A stretch of 64,000 bases of DNA from Hordeum vulgare subsp. vulgare (taxonomy: Eukaryota > Streptophyta > Magnoliopsida > Poales > Poaceae): positions 8,700,147-8,764,146 of the forward strand of contig NC_058518.1 in NCBI RefSeq assembly GCF_904849725.1. Reading direction: 5' to 3'. The translations under genes were made by a program, and so were the position numbers. The stretch's first letter is position 1. Each line of letters begins with the position of its first letter. The notes beneath the pieces were generated by a model. The model searched no databases. It worked only from the letters and a program-made list of their open reading frames with translations, and was not told the origin of the DNA. This document shows positions 1 through 10,463 of this stretch, piece by piece.

Positions 1-214
1 TTGGACTCTGAGATGGAGGATACGCGCGCGCCAAAGTAGTGTTACTCCTTTCCTTTGGTGTTGTTGGCACTTGAGAGAGTATTGCATTCGCAAGGAGAGA
101 AAGGAGACGATCAGAGGATCGACTATGTTTCTGGAGAAATACGCCGAGGCACAACTGACAGAGCGGAAAGGGAGATCAGTTTTGCCTGAATCCATATCCA
201 GGAGCCCTGCTACG

Positions 215-345
215 CATGGCATCCAGTGGTCGCCTCCGGTGCCAGGTACTGTCAAGGCTAAACACAGATGCTGCGTTCGAGACAGATACGGGAGCGGTGC
301 TGCTGGTGTGGTTGTTCCTAATCATGGATATTAAACATGCCATGA
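215..345 (+). pseudogene. RNase H-like (RVT_3) fragment, frameshifted
   Basis: A short remnant of the RNase H-like domain found in plant non-LTR retroelements and domesticated relatives. The motif LNTDAAFETDTG, typical of the first beta strand with its metal-binding Asp, is readable from about 267. The following strand (SGAAGVVVPNHGY) continues in a different frame, and the preceding piece (SPPVPGTVK) is in a third register. At least two indels are therefore needed to join them. No start, stop or flanking polyprotein is visible. The family assignment is by motif only; the sequence is too short to say which retroelement it came from. Confidence 0.4.
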
Positions 346-499
346 CTGCTTTCTCTGCATGTGAAACGAGGGGAAAATTCTTTGGCACATGGACTAGCGG
401 CGGTAAACAGGAGCAGTGGAGACCAATTGCTGATCGCTCAAGTGCCTCCTGGCTTAAGATCTCTGATGATTTCTTAATGTATTAGCCCCCCCTGAGCAG

Positions 500-802
500 G
501 GGCCTCTTTGATTCGTAGGATTCTCAAAATGCAGGAATAGAAAAAACATAGGAATAGAGTGGCATGTCCTTTTCTACACTACAGGATTTGGAAGTGTGTT
601 TGATAGCACAAGAAAAACAAAGGAATTCTACAAAGAGGTTTGAGTGGATGGAAATTTTCCTTCAAAATGTAGTACAAATGAATCCTATGAAAAAATTCCA
701 AAGGATTTCAATCCTACGAATCAAACGACCATCGTAGGAAAAAATCCTAAGGATCCAAATCCTTCAAAAATCCAATGAAATTCCTTTGTATCAAAGGAGC
801 CC
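500..802. mobile_element. MITE with GGGC-CTTTGAT terminal inverted repeats
   Basis: The left end reads GGGCCTCTTTGATTCGTAGG and the reverse complement of the right end reads GGGCTCCTTTGATACAAAGG, an imperfect inverted repeat. The interior is AT-rich, with several ATCCTA/AGGAT words in both orientations, and has no coding capacity. No clear target-site duplication is seen, so the superfamily is left open. Confidence 0.5.
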
Positions 803-1425
803 TAGGTCTGCCTACTCTAGTTCTCCAAAAAAAAAAAAATCTTATGTACTAGCAAGTTTTGTATTGGCTTGAACAGGCAACATGGATTCTAAAACTGAAG
901 CCACTTTCTCGTCAAGGAAAGGACACTACTTCCAACAAACATGTGGTTCACGACTGGTAATTCCAAATATTTTAATTTTCAGGATTTAGATAACACAAAA
1001 GTGACCATGAGCAACTCGATACAAACCATAGATAAATATGGTAGAGAAGCCCCTTACCAATGACATATGTTCATATTTCCACCTAATGCATGCCCAACGA
1101 AACGCGAAGTGCACTAATCTACTTTAATTATGCCAAAAAATTAAGCCAACAGATTCGGTGTAACACACCACCATAATACATAATAACTTACTTCACTGCA
1201 TCATTACTTGTAATTCATCAAGCCAAGTTGCTTAATAACAATAATATAAGGTGCACCACATCATTACATAATGATTAACTTAGTTCACTACATCACTACA
1301 CCACGATTAACTTATTTCACTGCATCATTGCAGCACGATATAATCCAGTCCACTACATCAACTTATCCATTACATCACTGACTCGCGATATAACTTGGTT
1401 CAACTTAGTTTATAAAGGCAGAGGA
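803..1425. other. 3' flank of the DUF6598 gene with diverged tandem repeats
   Basis: There is no gene here. From about 1,180 to 1,410 a diverged unit of roughly 40-50 bp recurs (TTCACTACATCA / CACGATATAACTT words). On the minus strand this is immediately downstream of the DUF6598 stop, so it probably includes the 3' untranslated region. Confidence 0.4.
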
Positions 1426-3696
1426 TTACAGCCAAAAGTCCATCAAGGACCAGACGACCCTGAATCCGAACTTCCCAGCACCACACGTAATTTTTTCTTC
1501 ATCTGCACCAGTGCGGCGTGGAGTGAAACCAAAGGTTCGTTCAGCACAAACACCAGCTGCCTCATTATTTATGTGAAACATGACATTTCTTTCCAGACAG
1601 ATAGTAATGACACTCCGCCGGAGTTTGATAACTCCACTTTCATCACTTGTAACAACGCCATCTGCTGTGCTATCATGAATCACAGTGGTTTGTTCAATGT
1701 CCAGATTGCGAGCTTTATCCGCGATGCCAACTGTTATATTTCCTTTAAAAAGCCCCTCAATGAGCTTGATTTCAAAGGTGCACTCGACTGCGTTCAGGAC
1801 CGTTGTGAATCTCACTTCGATAGTGCTGAGCCAGCTCTCAAGGGTTTCACTTGTAACCACGACATCATTCTCTCTAGACAGTACTCGGCCATCAATACTT
1901 ATTAGACCCTTGCTAAATGCCCTGTCTGGAGACACTCCATCTTCCCTTATCTTAAGATCAATCTCTAGATAGATGAAATCAACCAGCACTAGACCTCGAC
2001 TTGGGCCGGTTAAAATCAGCATTCCATCCTAGGAAAAGAATCACACGATTGGTTATAGTGTGATCAACCAGACACTACTCAAAATGAAGATTGAAAGCAT
2101 GCCATAAAAAGCTACCCCATCTATATGGGGATGACTATCTGGATCAACAACCACCGGCACTAAGATGACTCCATTTAGAAGTACAATAACAGTTGATATT
2201 AAATGCATCTTCAAATAAAAAGATACCCCATCTATATGCAGATGACTATCTGGATCAACAACCACCGGCACTAAGATGACTCCATTTAGAAGTACAATGA
2301 CAGTTGATATATCACCGAATAAAACAAAACCCGATTGAAACGAACTTAGAAGCAAGGATGTACCTCGTTGAGGCGCTGGCAATCATCTCTACTGCGGTGG
2401 AAGAGATAAATGCACTTGTAGTCAATGCTGTCTCTGGCAATGACACGGCCATAGACATTGACTGGGAAGCCTACATCTGAGGAGACTATGCTGACGGAGA
2501 GGATGTTTGCAGAGTCTTGTAGCGCAAATTCATCTTTGTAGATACTATCAGTGTATCGCATTGGAAGGACAGACGCTGCAATGAATGAGCAAAATAAACC
2601 TATCAGGTTATTTCATCACAATAAACTTCCCAGTTTGTGTTCTTCCCATTCCTATCCCGCTGAGTTAAACCACCTAACGTTCTTATTTCACTTGCTGAGT
2701 TAAGTTCAAGAGAAAGCTATCATCCCACTATTTGCAAAAAGTTATCATCAATTTTAACAAAATCCGTGATTCCTATTGCTACGTGATGTACATATATGAA
2801 TTAAATCTAAATCTAATCCAAATAATATATTACAATGGCACTGATCGAAACTTACTTCAAACTTACTAAATTAACCGATAATAAGCCTAAAACTTATTAA
2901 TTTCAGCCGCTATCTTGTGCTGATGGTGGGGTTAAAGGACGGGATTATCTGCTAATTTTCGTTTAACTGGATGGTTACAGTCCCACATCCAATCTCTGTC
3001 GCGTATATTTTCAATCTGGTGGACATCCCAGTTTAAAGGACGGGACTTTTCGGTTATTTCATCACAATAGACATCCCAGTTTGTGTTCTTTCTTCCCATT
3101 CCTATCCCGCTGAGTTGAACCACCTAACGTTCTTATTTCACTTGCTGAGTTAACTTCAAGAGAAAGCTATCATCCCACTATTTGCAAAAAGCTATTATCA
3201 ATTTTAACAAACTCCGTGGTTCACTGCCATGCATCAATAATCAAGGATGTACATGTATGAATTAAATCTAGATCTGATCCGAATAAATGAATGCAGATTG
3301 GCAGTTCACTGCCATGCATCAGTAATCAAGGATTCTCCTAACAGAGGAGGATTAATCATACAGGTGAAACGGAAGAGTAGTGCACCGGCTTCAGAAGAAT
3401 TAGAGAGGTCGCTTACACTCCTCGTCGATGTCGAAGACGGAGAAGTCCCTGAGGAAAAACCTGGTGTAGACCTTGCGATCCACCTTGGGGTCGTGCTCGA
3501 GGATGGAGTCGATGACCGCATCGTGTGCCTCGCGTCTCCGCCGGTTCTCCTCCCGATTCCGAGCCTTCTCCTCCTCCTTCCGCCGGAAACGCGCCTTCTG
3601 CGCCACCTCCCATGCCGTCCACTTTACCGGGTCATACAGTAAAGGCTCGAAGCCCTCCACCTCCTCCTCATCCTCCAACACCTCTACGGACGCCAT
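1426..3696 (-). CDS. DUF6598 domain protein, three exons, apparently intact
   Basis: A grass-expanded family of unknown biochemical function. Exons run 3696-3417, 2575-2364 and 2028-1426. Introns obey GT-AG (GTAAGC/TGCAG and GTACAT/CCTAG) and the joined frame is open for 364 residues. Residues 1-93 are a charged, Arg/Glu-rich N-terminal segment ending in FDIDEE. The DUF6598 domain follows from about residue 95 to the end, with recognisable blocks MRYTDSIYKDEF, SSDVGFPVNVYGRVIARDSI, LILTGPSRGLVLVD and the terminal VVWSLMDFW. I chose the ATG at 3696 over the one at 3732 because a TATA box at 3758-3765 would put the transcription start near 3730. Length and domain order match the family. Function is not predicted. 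The gene call is strong; expression is not shown. Confidence 0.85.
2106..2312 (-). repeat. Tandem duplication inside intron 2 of the DUF6598 gene
   Basis: Two copies of a segment of about 95 bp (2106-2201 and 2217-2312) sit at an 111-bp period and differ at only a few positions. Shared words include GGATCAACAACCACCGGCAC. The duplication lies wholly within the intron and does not affect the reading frame. Confidence 0.85.
2606..3222 (-). repeat. Direct repeat of about 170 bp in intron 1 of the DUF6598 gene
   Basis: The segments 2606-2775 and 3053-3222 are near-identical direct repeats, both containing TTCTTATTTCACTTGCTGAG and CTATCATCCCACTATTTGC. About 277 bp of unrelated sequence separates them. 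They account for much of the 841-bp intron. Confidence 0.85.
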
Positions 3697-3757
3697 GATG
3701 AATCGCCAGCAGCCGCCGAGCCAATCGAGCAAACCCCACTTTCCTCTGTGTTGATTC

Positions 3758-3765
3758 TTATATAG
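3758..3765 (-). promoter_or_regulatory. TATA box of the DUF6598 gene
   Basis: On the minus strand the sequence reads CTATATAAGA about 65 bases before the chosen ATG at 3696. This spacing implies a transcription start near 3730 and a 5' leader of about 35 bases. Confidence 0.6.
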
Positions 3766-3917
3766 ATGCTGCTTTGGGCTGGACCAAGGCCCAAGTAGAG
3801 TAATAACGTGCTAAAAATACATAAATTTCATTGGAGGATTTTCTTTCTAATTTGCACACAATATTTTAGGGGTGATTTAGTTGGTACAATAATATATTTC
3901 GTTTAGAATAAGTACTA

Positions 3918-4120
3918 CTCCCCCGTCACAGTTTATAAGGCATACACGTGTACCTGGGTCGTCAATTTAACTTATATAAAATATATTGTTTAACATAAAA
4001 AATATATCATTAAAAAATAGAACATCTGAAATTTCTAATGATATATTTTTTGTAATATAAAGTTGATCAAATTGACAACCTAAATACACGTGCCGGACTT
4101 ATAAACTGAAACGGAGGGAG
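3918..4120. mobile_element. Stowaway MITE, TA target duplication
   Basis: The 203-bp element begins CTCCCCCGTCACAGTTTATA and ends with the inverse, TATAAACTGAAACGGAGGGAG in part. TA dinucleotides flank both sides (3916-3917 and 4121-4122). The interior is AT-rich and palindromic around ATATATCATTA/TAATGATATAT. These are the hallmarks of Tc1/mariner-derived Stowaway elements. Joining the flanks regenerates GTACTAGTAC next to a Helitron-like hairpin. Confidence 0.85.
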
Positions 4121-4735
4121 TAGTACAAATGTCCATGCGGTGCACCGGGCAAAAAAAAAGCTACAACTTGTTTCATGTATAAAAAAGACACAACTTGTTT
4201 CATCACAAGATCTTTAGTCTTCCTTTGAAACCGATGAAAAAAAGTGGATCACTTCTTATGTACTCGTTCAGAATGATTCTTCTTTATCTATAGTTCATGG
4301 CCTATTAGAAGTAGAAGGTGCTCTGGTGCAATCCTTACCGACAGAAAAATATTGCAGTCTCACATAGCCTGTTCTATTTGTTCCGAATCAAATTTGCGCA
4401 GGGTTTAAGAAACATAGTACACGATGGAGCTCGAGAGGACAGAGTTTATTTTTTATCAAGGGAAAGAATCTAGGGTTAGTGAAAACTAATAAATTAGGCC
4501 AACTTTGTCAGTTTATCCTTAATATAGAAATAAATCGAAAGGTTAAAATAAGAAGAAAGTCCAATAAAAGTATATCAGAATCAATACCCCTTATTAGATT
4601 TCTATAGTGGAATCTAGGGCAATACAAATGCCCGTGCGTTGCACCGGGCAAAAAAAAAGATACAACTTGTTTTATGTATAAAAAACACAACTTGTTTCAT
4701 GTATAAAAAAAGACACAACTTGTTTCATGTATAAA
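4121..4735 (-). mobile_element. Two Helitron-like 3' termini with hairpins
   Basis: On the minus strand, GCCCGGTGCAACGCACGGGC at about 4629-4648 forms an 8-bp-stem hairpin followed by ATTTGTATTGCCCTAG. This matches a grass Helitron 3' end (hairpin, short spacer, CTAG). A diverged second copy lies at about 4127-4150, directly beside the Stowaway MITE. Each copy is followed on the plus strand by an A-run and repeats of ACAACTTGTTTCATGTATAA (about 4160-4200 and 4660-4735). No 5' TC terminus or Rep/helicase gene was found, so the element extent is unknown. Confidence 0.45.
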
Positions 4736-4780
4736 AAAATATTATTAAGCAATAAATAAAGTGTGTGATTAGCTTCTGCA

Positions 4781-4836
4781 TCGGACAGACGTTCGGACGT
4801 TCGGACAGACGTTCGGACGTTCGGACAGACGTTTGG
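4781..4836. repeat. 20-bp tandem repeat, about 2.8 copies
   Basis: The unit TCGGACAGACGTTCGGACGT repeats twice perfectly and a third time partially, ending in GTTTGG. Confidence 0.9.
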
Positions 4837-6250
4837 CTGTAGCTCTCTTATCTATTGTTAAAATAACTTGTGTGCCACTTGGTGTTTGTACGGGTGTTAT
4901 GAAGGAGAGAGGTCACATGTGGATGGAAATCGTTGGGAAAAAAGGAATGGACCTCGCGAGATGATTTACCAGTGTGTGAGTCCCTCATGACACCGTGTGT
5001 ATCTCGCACAAGCGGGCTAGCAGGCTACAGGCGGATTAGATCAATTCCCCATCGAGGGACTTGCAAACAGCGGCATACTGCAGTCTTCCTTCTTCCCCAG
5101 ATCTCATCGCGCACGCGCACCTCCTCATTCCCTCGTCCACCACGAAGCGGGCAACAACAACAGGACCACGCCGGTGAGTCGGCTCTTCCTGCGCTTCTCC
5201 CTCCCAATCCAACCATAAATCTCATCTCTGTTCTCACCATCTTTCTTCTCCGTCGAACAGGGGAACTCACACGAAAAAAAATGGCGCTGACATCATGGAG
5301 TTCAAAACTGCGTCGGCACTCCCTCGTCAAGTCGCCGGATTCAGACCCCCCAGAAGCATGTGTCAGTTGCCCGCCTCATCCTCGAGCTCCTCCTCTGCCG
5401 TCGTCCGATCTGGCCCGCCAAGTCGTCGTCCTGCGCTACCGATCCGTCTAGCAGCCTCACGCCTCCGACCCCGATTCAGACCGTTGCTTCATGCTGGTTT
5501 CTTCATCTGCTCGTGTTGACCGCGAGGAGGCCACCTCGGCCTCGTCAAGGCGCATCCCACCAGTCGCCTCACCTCGGCCTGCTTTGCCGCAGTCGCGTCC
5601 TCTGTCTTAGGGGGTATCGAGGGGATCAAGTAGTACGCCGGCCGCCACCAAGCCCTCGTGACCGGCACACCAACGCCAAGCCCTTACCGGAGCGCCACCT
5701 GCCGGCATCCTACCGCGCCTCCTCGACCCCGCCTCCCGGCGTCATCCTGCGCCTCCTCGACCCCGCATCCCGACGTCATCATGCGCCTCCTCGACCCTGC
5801 CTCCTCGCGTACGTGCGCCGCATCCTCGCCCCTGCTAGAAGTCGGTTGCCAGCATCCTCATGTGCCCGCACGCCGCCCTCGTCGACCCCGCCTCCTTCTC
5901 CTCCTGCGCCCACGCGCGATCCCTCCTCGACCTTGCCTCCTCGTTCCCGCACACCGCCACTCGGCCTCGCGTCGCTGGCGACAAGGCCCCGCCCCGAGCT
6001 CCAGGTTGTATCCGCAAAAAACAAATTGCTAAGAGATCCAAAAAGTCCCGCTTTTCCAAATTTTGTTCAAAAATTTAGAAAATGGACCTGTTTTCAAAAT
6101 AATATCCACTAATTCAAAAACACTCCTGTTTTAAAAATATAATTCACAAATTCAGAAACAAATCAGGGTTTTTTCAAATAATATTTGTGCCTCCAAATTT
6201 TATTTCTAATTGAAATGTTATTCATGTTTACATCCAGCAAAGAGATTCAG
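4837..6250 (+). other. GC-rich stretch, no recognised gene
   Basis: From about 5,050 to 6,030 the DNA is C/T-rich with proline/arginine/serine-rich open frames in several registers, which usually reflects composition rather than selection. A gene-like arrangement exists: a donor-like site at about 5,173 (CCGGTGAGTC), a pyrimidine tract, an acceptor at about 5,260 and an ATG in good context at 5,281 opening 57 codons to 5,451. The peptide matches nothing I know. Imperfect repeats of CGCCTCCTCGACCC occur at 5,708-5,850. Confidence 0.25.
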
Positions 6251-6811
6251 TGCAGACTTTTTCGACATTTCGACAAAGAATGTCCACTACACCTCTCCAT
6301 GCTATGCATTTATTGGTAGCTTTGACACTTCAACAATATAATCATCACTGTGTGCTGAATTGGACGTTTTGGAGGAGATTTATGGTCTTTTATGAATTAT
6401 TAGTCCAAGAAGAAACGGAAGGCTGGACAATTGTTACAACAGAGATAAGATCATCCTGATGTATGAAACATCTTCTGACGATACAATCATAAAAAGTTAA
6501 TACTTTTATCAGTGATGACATTAAACAATGGGAATAATCAGAAACAAACTGCTAGCATACACACATCAGTAAGCAACAAGCCCCAAATATACAATCTTTC
6601 AAATAAGACAGCCCAATTGTCACAACAGAAGGTTAGCATGATAACTGGAGCCTCTGGGTAAACTTACATCAGCCACATTACTCTGTTTCCATAACGCATA
6701 TCTTTGTTCAGATGCACGGTATCAGCACAACGATGTTAATGATGTTGATGAAAAGCGAATCACTACCTCACCGCGAAAAATGCAAAATAACTTCCATCTC
6801 ATATGCACTGG
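6251..6811. other. Intergenic, nothing recognised
   Basis: AT-rich DNA with one short frame (6,250-6,459, plus) that shows no motif. The right part is the 3' flank of the TIM14 pseudogene. Confidence 0.4.
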
Positions 6812-7280
6812 CTAAAAAATGGACCCGGATTTCCCCTTCCCCATGAGCATGTCATTGGCCTCGTTTATCTTGGACGCGATGTAATGGCTGCCGCCACCAT
6901 CAGGGTGGTTGGCTACCATCACCCTCTTGTGTGCCTCCTTTATCTTCCAACGCAGCACGTTCTCTGAAACAATGGCAATTGCGTATTTTTCAGCATATCT
7001 CAATGTAACTCAAAAAACAGCCGCGCACAGGATTTCAGCACCGACATTTTCAAGAAGATACAGGTTAATTAGCAGGGACATGGACGGAGAAGAAACATCA
7101 CCTTACGCCAAGGATCAATGCGGCTTCTCTTCTGCTCATCTCCGTCTCGAATCCGCGGGGATAGAATTTACGCACGCGTGGCATGGCCGCACGGATTCGA
7201 AAGGCCTGTCATGCCTGAATCATGTATCCGCTTTCCATCGTAGCCGCAGCTACCGACAGCCCAGCTATCAGCGGCGTAGC
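6812..7280 (-). pseudogene. TIM14/PAM18 J-protein pseudogene
   Basis: TIM14 (PAM18) is the J-domain co-chaperone that stimulates mitochondrial Hsp70 in the inner-membrane import motor. The exon at 7280-7102 encodes ATPLIAGLSVAAAT, then the linker and MSRREAALILGVR. A 138-bp GT-AG intron follows. The exon at 6963-6812 encodes the J-domain with the catalytic HPD (VANHPDGGGSHY), the INEAND block and the typical GKGKSG tail with stop. Two lesions are visible. An in-frame TGA at 7209-7211 stands where the family has Trp before QAF. In the last exon the spliced frame gives ERAALEDK while KEAHKRVMV lies in another frame, consistent with a 5-bp loss. The intron is retained, so this is a duplicated gene copy, not a retrocopy. 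A separate first exon with the ATG was not found. Confidence 0.8.
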
Positions 7281-7502
7281 CTGTTCTACCAGAGAATGTT
7301 GCAGCGCACTGATTAGATCGATGAGGGTGCTAAAAATTCAGAATGATACTTTGAACATGAAACGAGTAAGCTTGTGAAACTGTGCGCAGGTTCAGTTATG
7401 CATTCCAAGTTACAAATACATAATAATAGGAAAGAAATTTGTCTTGACATAAACTGCAAATTGGACCCAAACAAATGATTTGGTCCAATTCCTGAATCCA
7501 TG

Positions 7503-7781
7503 TCAGGTACATGAACCCAGCCAGGCTAAGACTGGTATCGTTGTCCAGCATTGTTCATCAGGACCAGCGTGGCGCGGGGGGTCACGGCAGCTGCAGTGAG
7601 CGACTATTGCCGCCTCCCCGGACCAGCGGACCACGCTCGCCGCCGGCCGCTCATGTCGGTCGTAGTATTCGTAGATGATGAGGTCTTCTGTTTCTTCAGG
7701 CTCGGAACATCTGATTCGAGTGTGGAGTGGGAATCGTCCTGTGGCCTCTCCTAACCTCTGTGCGCTCTCGGCAAACACCCG
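7503..7781 (-). other. Open frame of unknown origin cut by an LTR
   Basis: About 92 codons are open on the minus strand, with a mixed, protein-like composition (AESAQRLGEATGRF, RCSEPEETEDLIIYEYYDRH). Its upstream side is replaced at 7,781/7,782 by the start of a gypsy LTR, so any N-terminal part is lost or displaced. I do not recognise the family and it may not be coding. Confidence 0.3.
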
Positions 7782-8742
7782 TGATACGTCTCCAACGTAT
7801 CTACTTTTCCAAACTCTTTTGCCCTTGTTTTGGACTATAATTTGCATGATTTGAATGCAATTAACCTGGACTAACGCTGTTTTCAGCAGAATTGTCTTGG
7901 TGTTATTTTTGTGCAGAAATTAAAGTTCTTCAAACGTCCTGAAAATTTACGGGGAGCAGTTTTGGAAAATATCAAAAATACCTGCGCCAGAATCCACCTG
8001 AGGGGTTGGACCAGTGAGCCACAAGCCCCTGCTCCGCCACCACCCCCCTGGTGGCGGTGGGTAGGCTTGTGGGGCCCACAGGCCTCTGCCGCCCCCAACT
8101 CCAGCTCTATAAGTTGTCTTTCGTCCCAGAAAAAATAAAAAGAGAAGTGTTCGTCGCGTTTTCGATATGGAGGCACCACCACCTGTTCTTCATCTGAAGG
8201 GCAGATCAGGAGTCCGTCTTGGGCTCCGGAGAGGGGAAATCGTCGCCATCGTCATCATCAACCTTCTTCCCTCTCCAATTCCATGAAGCTCTTCGTCGTT
8301 CGTGAGTAATCTATTCGTAGGCTCGCTGGACGGTGATGAGTAGGATGAGATCTATCATGTAATCGAGTTAGTTTTGATGGGGATTGATCCCTAGTATCCA
8401 CTATGTTCTGAGATTTTATGTTGCTACTACTTTGCCATGCTTAATGCTTATTACTAGGGCCCGAGTGCCATGATTTCAAATCTGAAATTTTTATATTGTC
8501 ACCAATATATGTGTGTTTTAGATCCGATCTTGCAAGTTGTAGTTACCTACTATGTGTTATGATCCGGCAACCCCGAAATGACAATAACCGGAACCACTCC
8601 TGGTGATGACCATAGTTTGAGGAGTTCATGTGTTCACCAAGTGCTAATGCGTTGGTCCAGTTCTTTATTAAAAGGTGAATCTTAATATCCCGTAGTTTCC
8701 TTTTGGACCCCGCTGCCACGGGAGGGATGGACAATGGATGTC
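7782..8742 (+). mobile_element. Truncated gypsy LTR
   Basis: The start TGATACGTCTCCAACGTATC is the canonical 5' end of a group of Triticeae gypsy (Athila-like) LTRs, shared in its first bases with the LTR at 55,075. Promoter-like and GC-rich leader segments follow (8,020-8,290). The sequence stops abruptly in LTR-like DNA at about 8,742, next to ankyrin coding sequence, without a CA terminus or downstream primer site. It is a 5' fragment of an LTR. The exact family (WHAM, Fatima or Sabrina type) is not certain. Confidence 0.65.
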
Positions 8743-9808
8743 ATGTTGCACTGCATTTAGCCGTCAAGGTTTCGAGCGTTCGAATATTTTGTTCCTTGTA
8801 CGGAAATAAGGAAGTGTGCTTAAGTTTAACAAACAACAGTGAGGAGACTCCTGCTGATCTTGCCAGGAATTACCTTCCTTGCGGAATGCATTATAACTGG
8901 GTAATACTCTCTCACCTTTGGTAATTCTCATGGATTGTCAACTTCAAGAGAAGCAAAAAATAATCTATGGCTCATATACATATCCGTGTGTTTCAGGTCA
9001 ATGAAAAGAGGATATATATGGCGCTCACATTGTGTGGTGATAATCAATAGTGGTCTTCACCTAGATCACCATGAAGAAGAGTATGGTCGTCAACTAAAAC
9101 GAGGTAACAAACTCAAAGAAGCAGAGAAGGTGAAAGATTTGAACCAAATACTCCCTCCGTTTCTAAATATAAGTATTTTTAGAGATTTCACTAGAAGACT
9201 ACATACGGATGTATATATACATATTTTAGAATGTAGATTCACTCATTTTGCTTCGTATGTAGTCCAGTAGTACAATCACTAAAAAGACCTATATTTAAAA
9301 ACGGAGGGAGTACTTGGCATTGGCTCAGTTTTAATAGCAACTGTGGCATTCGGTGCAACTTTTGCTGTCCCCGGAGGTTTCATAGCAGACGATCATAGCA
9401 ACGGAGGCACACCAACACTTGCTGGGAGGTACTCCGTATATGTTTGACGCGTTCATGATGGCCAACACGTTAGCTTTCATTTGTTCCTCAACAGCTACAG
9501 TTGGTATCATGCTCTCTGGATCTCCTATACTTAACTTGAAGAGCCGCCTAATCAACTTGAGCACATCTGTTTTCTTCATGTCAACTTCGGTCGCATGCTT
9601 GTCTGCTGCTTTTGCTCTGGGAGTGTATATGGTGCTAGCTCCGGTTGCTCATGCCACTGCCATTGTTATCTGTGTGCTTAGTCCTCTCGTGGTGCTATAT
9701 AGAAATTTTGAGTTCTCATTAAAGCTGGGTATTCTTGCAAGACCGATATGCCTACGTATGGGAACATTTCAGGCATTAAAGTGGTTAGCAAGGATGATCG
9801 GCTGCTGA
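8743..9808 (+). pseudogene. Ankyrin-repeat / PGG-domain protein pseudogene
   Basis: Plant ANK-PGG (ACD6-like) proteins are membrane-anchored ankyrin proteins linked to defence and signalling. The fragment starts inside the last ankyrin repeat (ALHLAVKVSSVRIF ... NSEETPADLARNYLP, 8,743-8,901). A GT-AG intron (GTAATA ... TTTCAG) leads to VNEKRIYMALTL, then SGLHLDHHEEEYG in a shifted frame. The PGG domain begins LGIGSVLIATVAFGATFAVP at about 9,313 and continues MFDAFMMANTLAFICS through the hydrophobic segments to a stop at 9,808, with another shift near 9,431. A Stowaway MITE interrupts the exon at 9,151-9,310. The 5' end is lost at the LTR junction. At least three separate lesions mean it cannot encode the full protein. 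Confidence 0.8.
9151..9310. mobile_element. Stowaway MITE inside the PGG exon
   Basis: A 160-bp element with ends CTCCCTCCGTTTCTAAATAT and the inverse ...TTTAAAAACGGAGGGAG, flanked by TA at 9149-9150 and 9311-9312. Removing it and one TA rejoins NQI to LGIGSV in a continuous frame, which proves the insertion point. It contributes an in-frame stop at 9268-9270. Confidence 0.92.
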
Positions 9809-10087
9809 CTGCTCCGGGAACTCGGGCCCTTCATACTTATCTTTGGTTGGGCCGCACTTGCACACAAGCTCCAGAGCCACTGATGACTAGAGTATAGAAG
9901 CATCAAACATGTGATGAGCTAGCTAGAACAAAATGACGAGGGTCTCTTAAGCTTTGTACTACTCGTTCATCACCATATATTAGTTCAGAACCTTTATATG
10001 TTACAGAAGTTTTGATGTTTGTAACTTCCTTTCTTCAGAGTACTTGTGCTTGTAATAAGTAAACAGTGTCTGCCATCTTTCTCTTGA
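9809..10087 (+). other. 3' flank of the ANK-PGG pseudogene
   Basis: There is no coding sequence; this is probably the former 3' untranslated region. Nothing else was recognised. Confidence 0.4.
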
Positions 10088-10463
10088 GGCCCTGTTTGTT
10101 TCACAAGTCACAAGACTTTTTTTAGTCCCAACTAAAAAGTCCCTAGTCCCTACCCGTTTGTTTTCAAGAACTAAACAGGGACTGGAGGTCATTAAATGAC
10201 ATGCAAAAAGACCACGTTACCCCTAGTAATGTACTAGAAGTTATTAAATAACATGCTAAAAATAGGGAAACTGTTGGAAAAAGTGTCAAAAAAGTCCCAA
10301 AACACTCTCTCATAGGGACTTCTTCCTTTAGTCCCATATACCCCCTTTTAGTCCCATATACCCCCTTTTAGTCCTTAAAAATCCCTCCTGTTTGTTTCAC
10401 ATGGGACTAAAAGGAACTTTTTTTAGTCCCTACATTGAAAAGTCCCTAGAAACAAACACCCCC
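10088..10463. mobile_element. Tourist-like MITE with TGA flanks
   Basis: The 376-bp element begins GGCCCTGTTTGTTTC and the inverse of its right end is GGGGGTGTTTGTTTC. TGA is present on both sides (10085-10087 and 10464-10466), a plausible 3-bp target duplication of the PIF/Harbinger type. The interior carries repeated TTTAGTCCC words in both orientations. Confidence 0.65.

Noticed and set aside
5360..6112. A 250-codon open frame
   Set aside because: It is GC-rich with Pro/Arg/Ser-dominated residues, other frames are equally open and no domain is visible; composition explains it.
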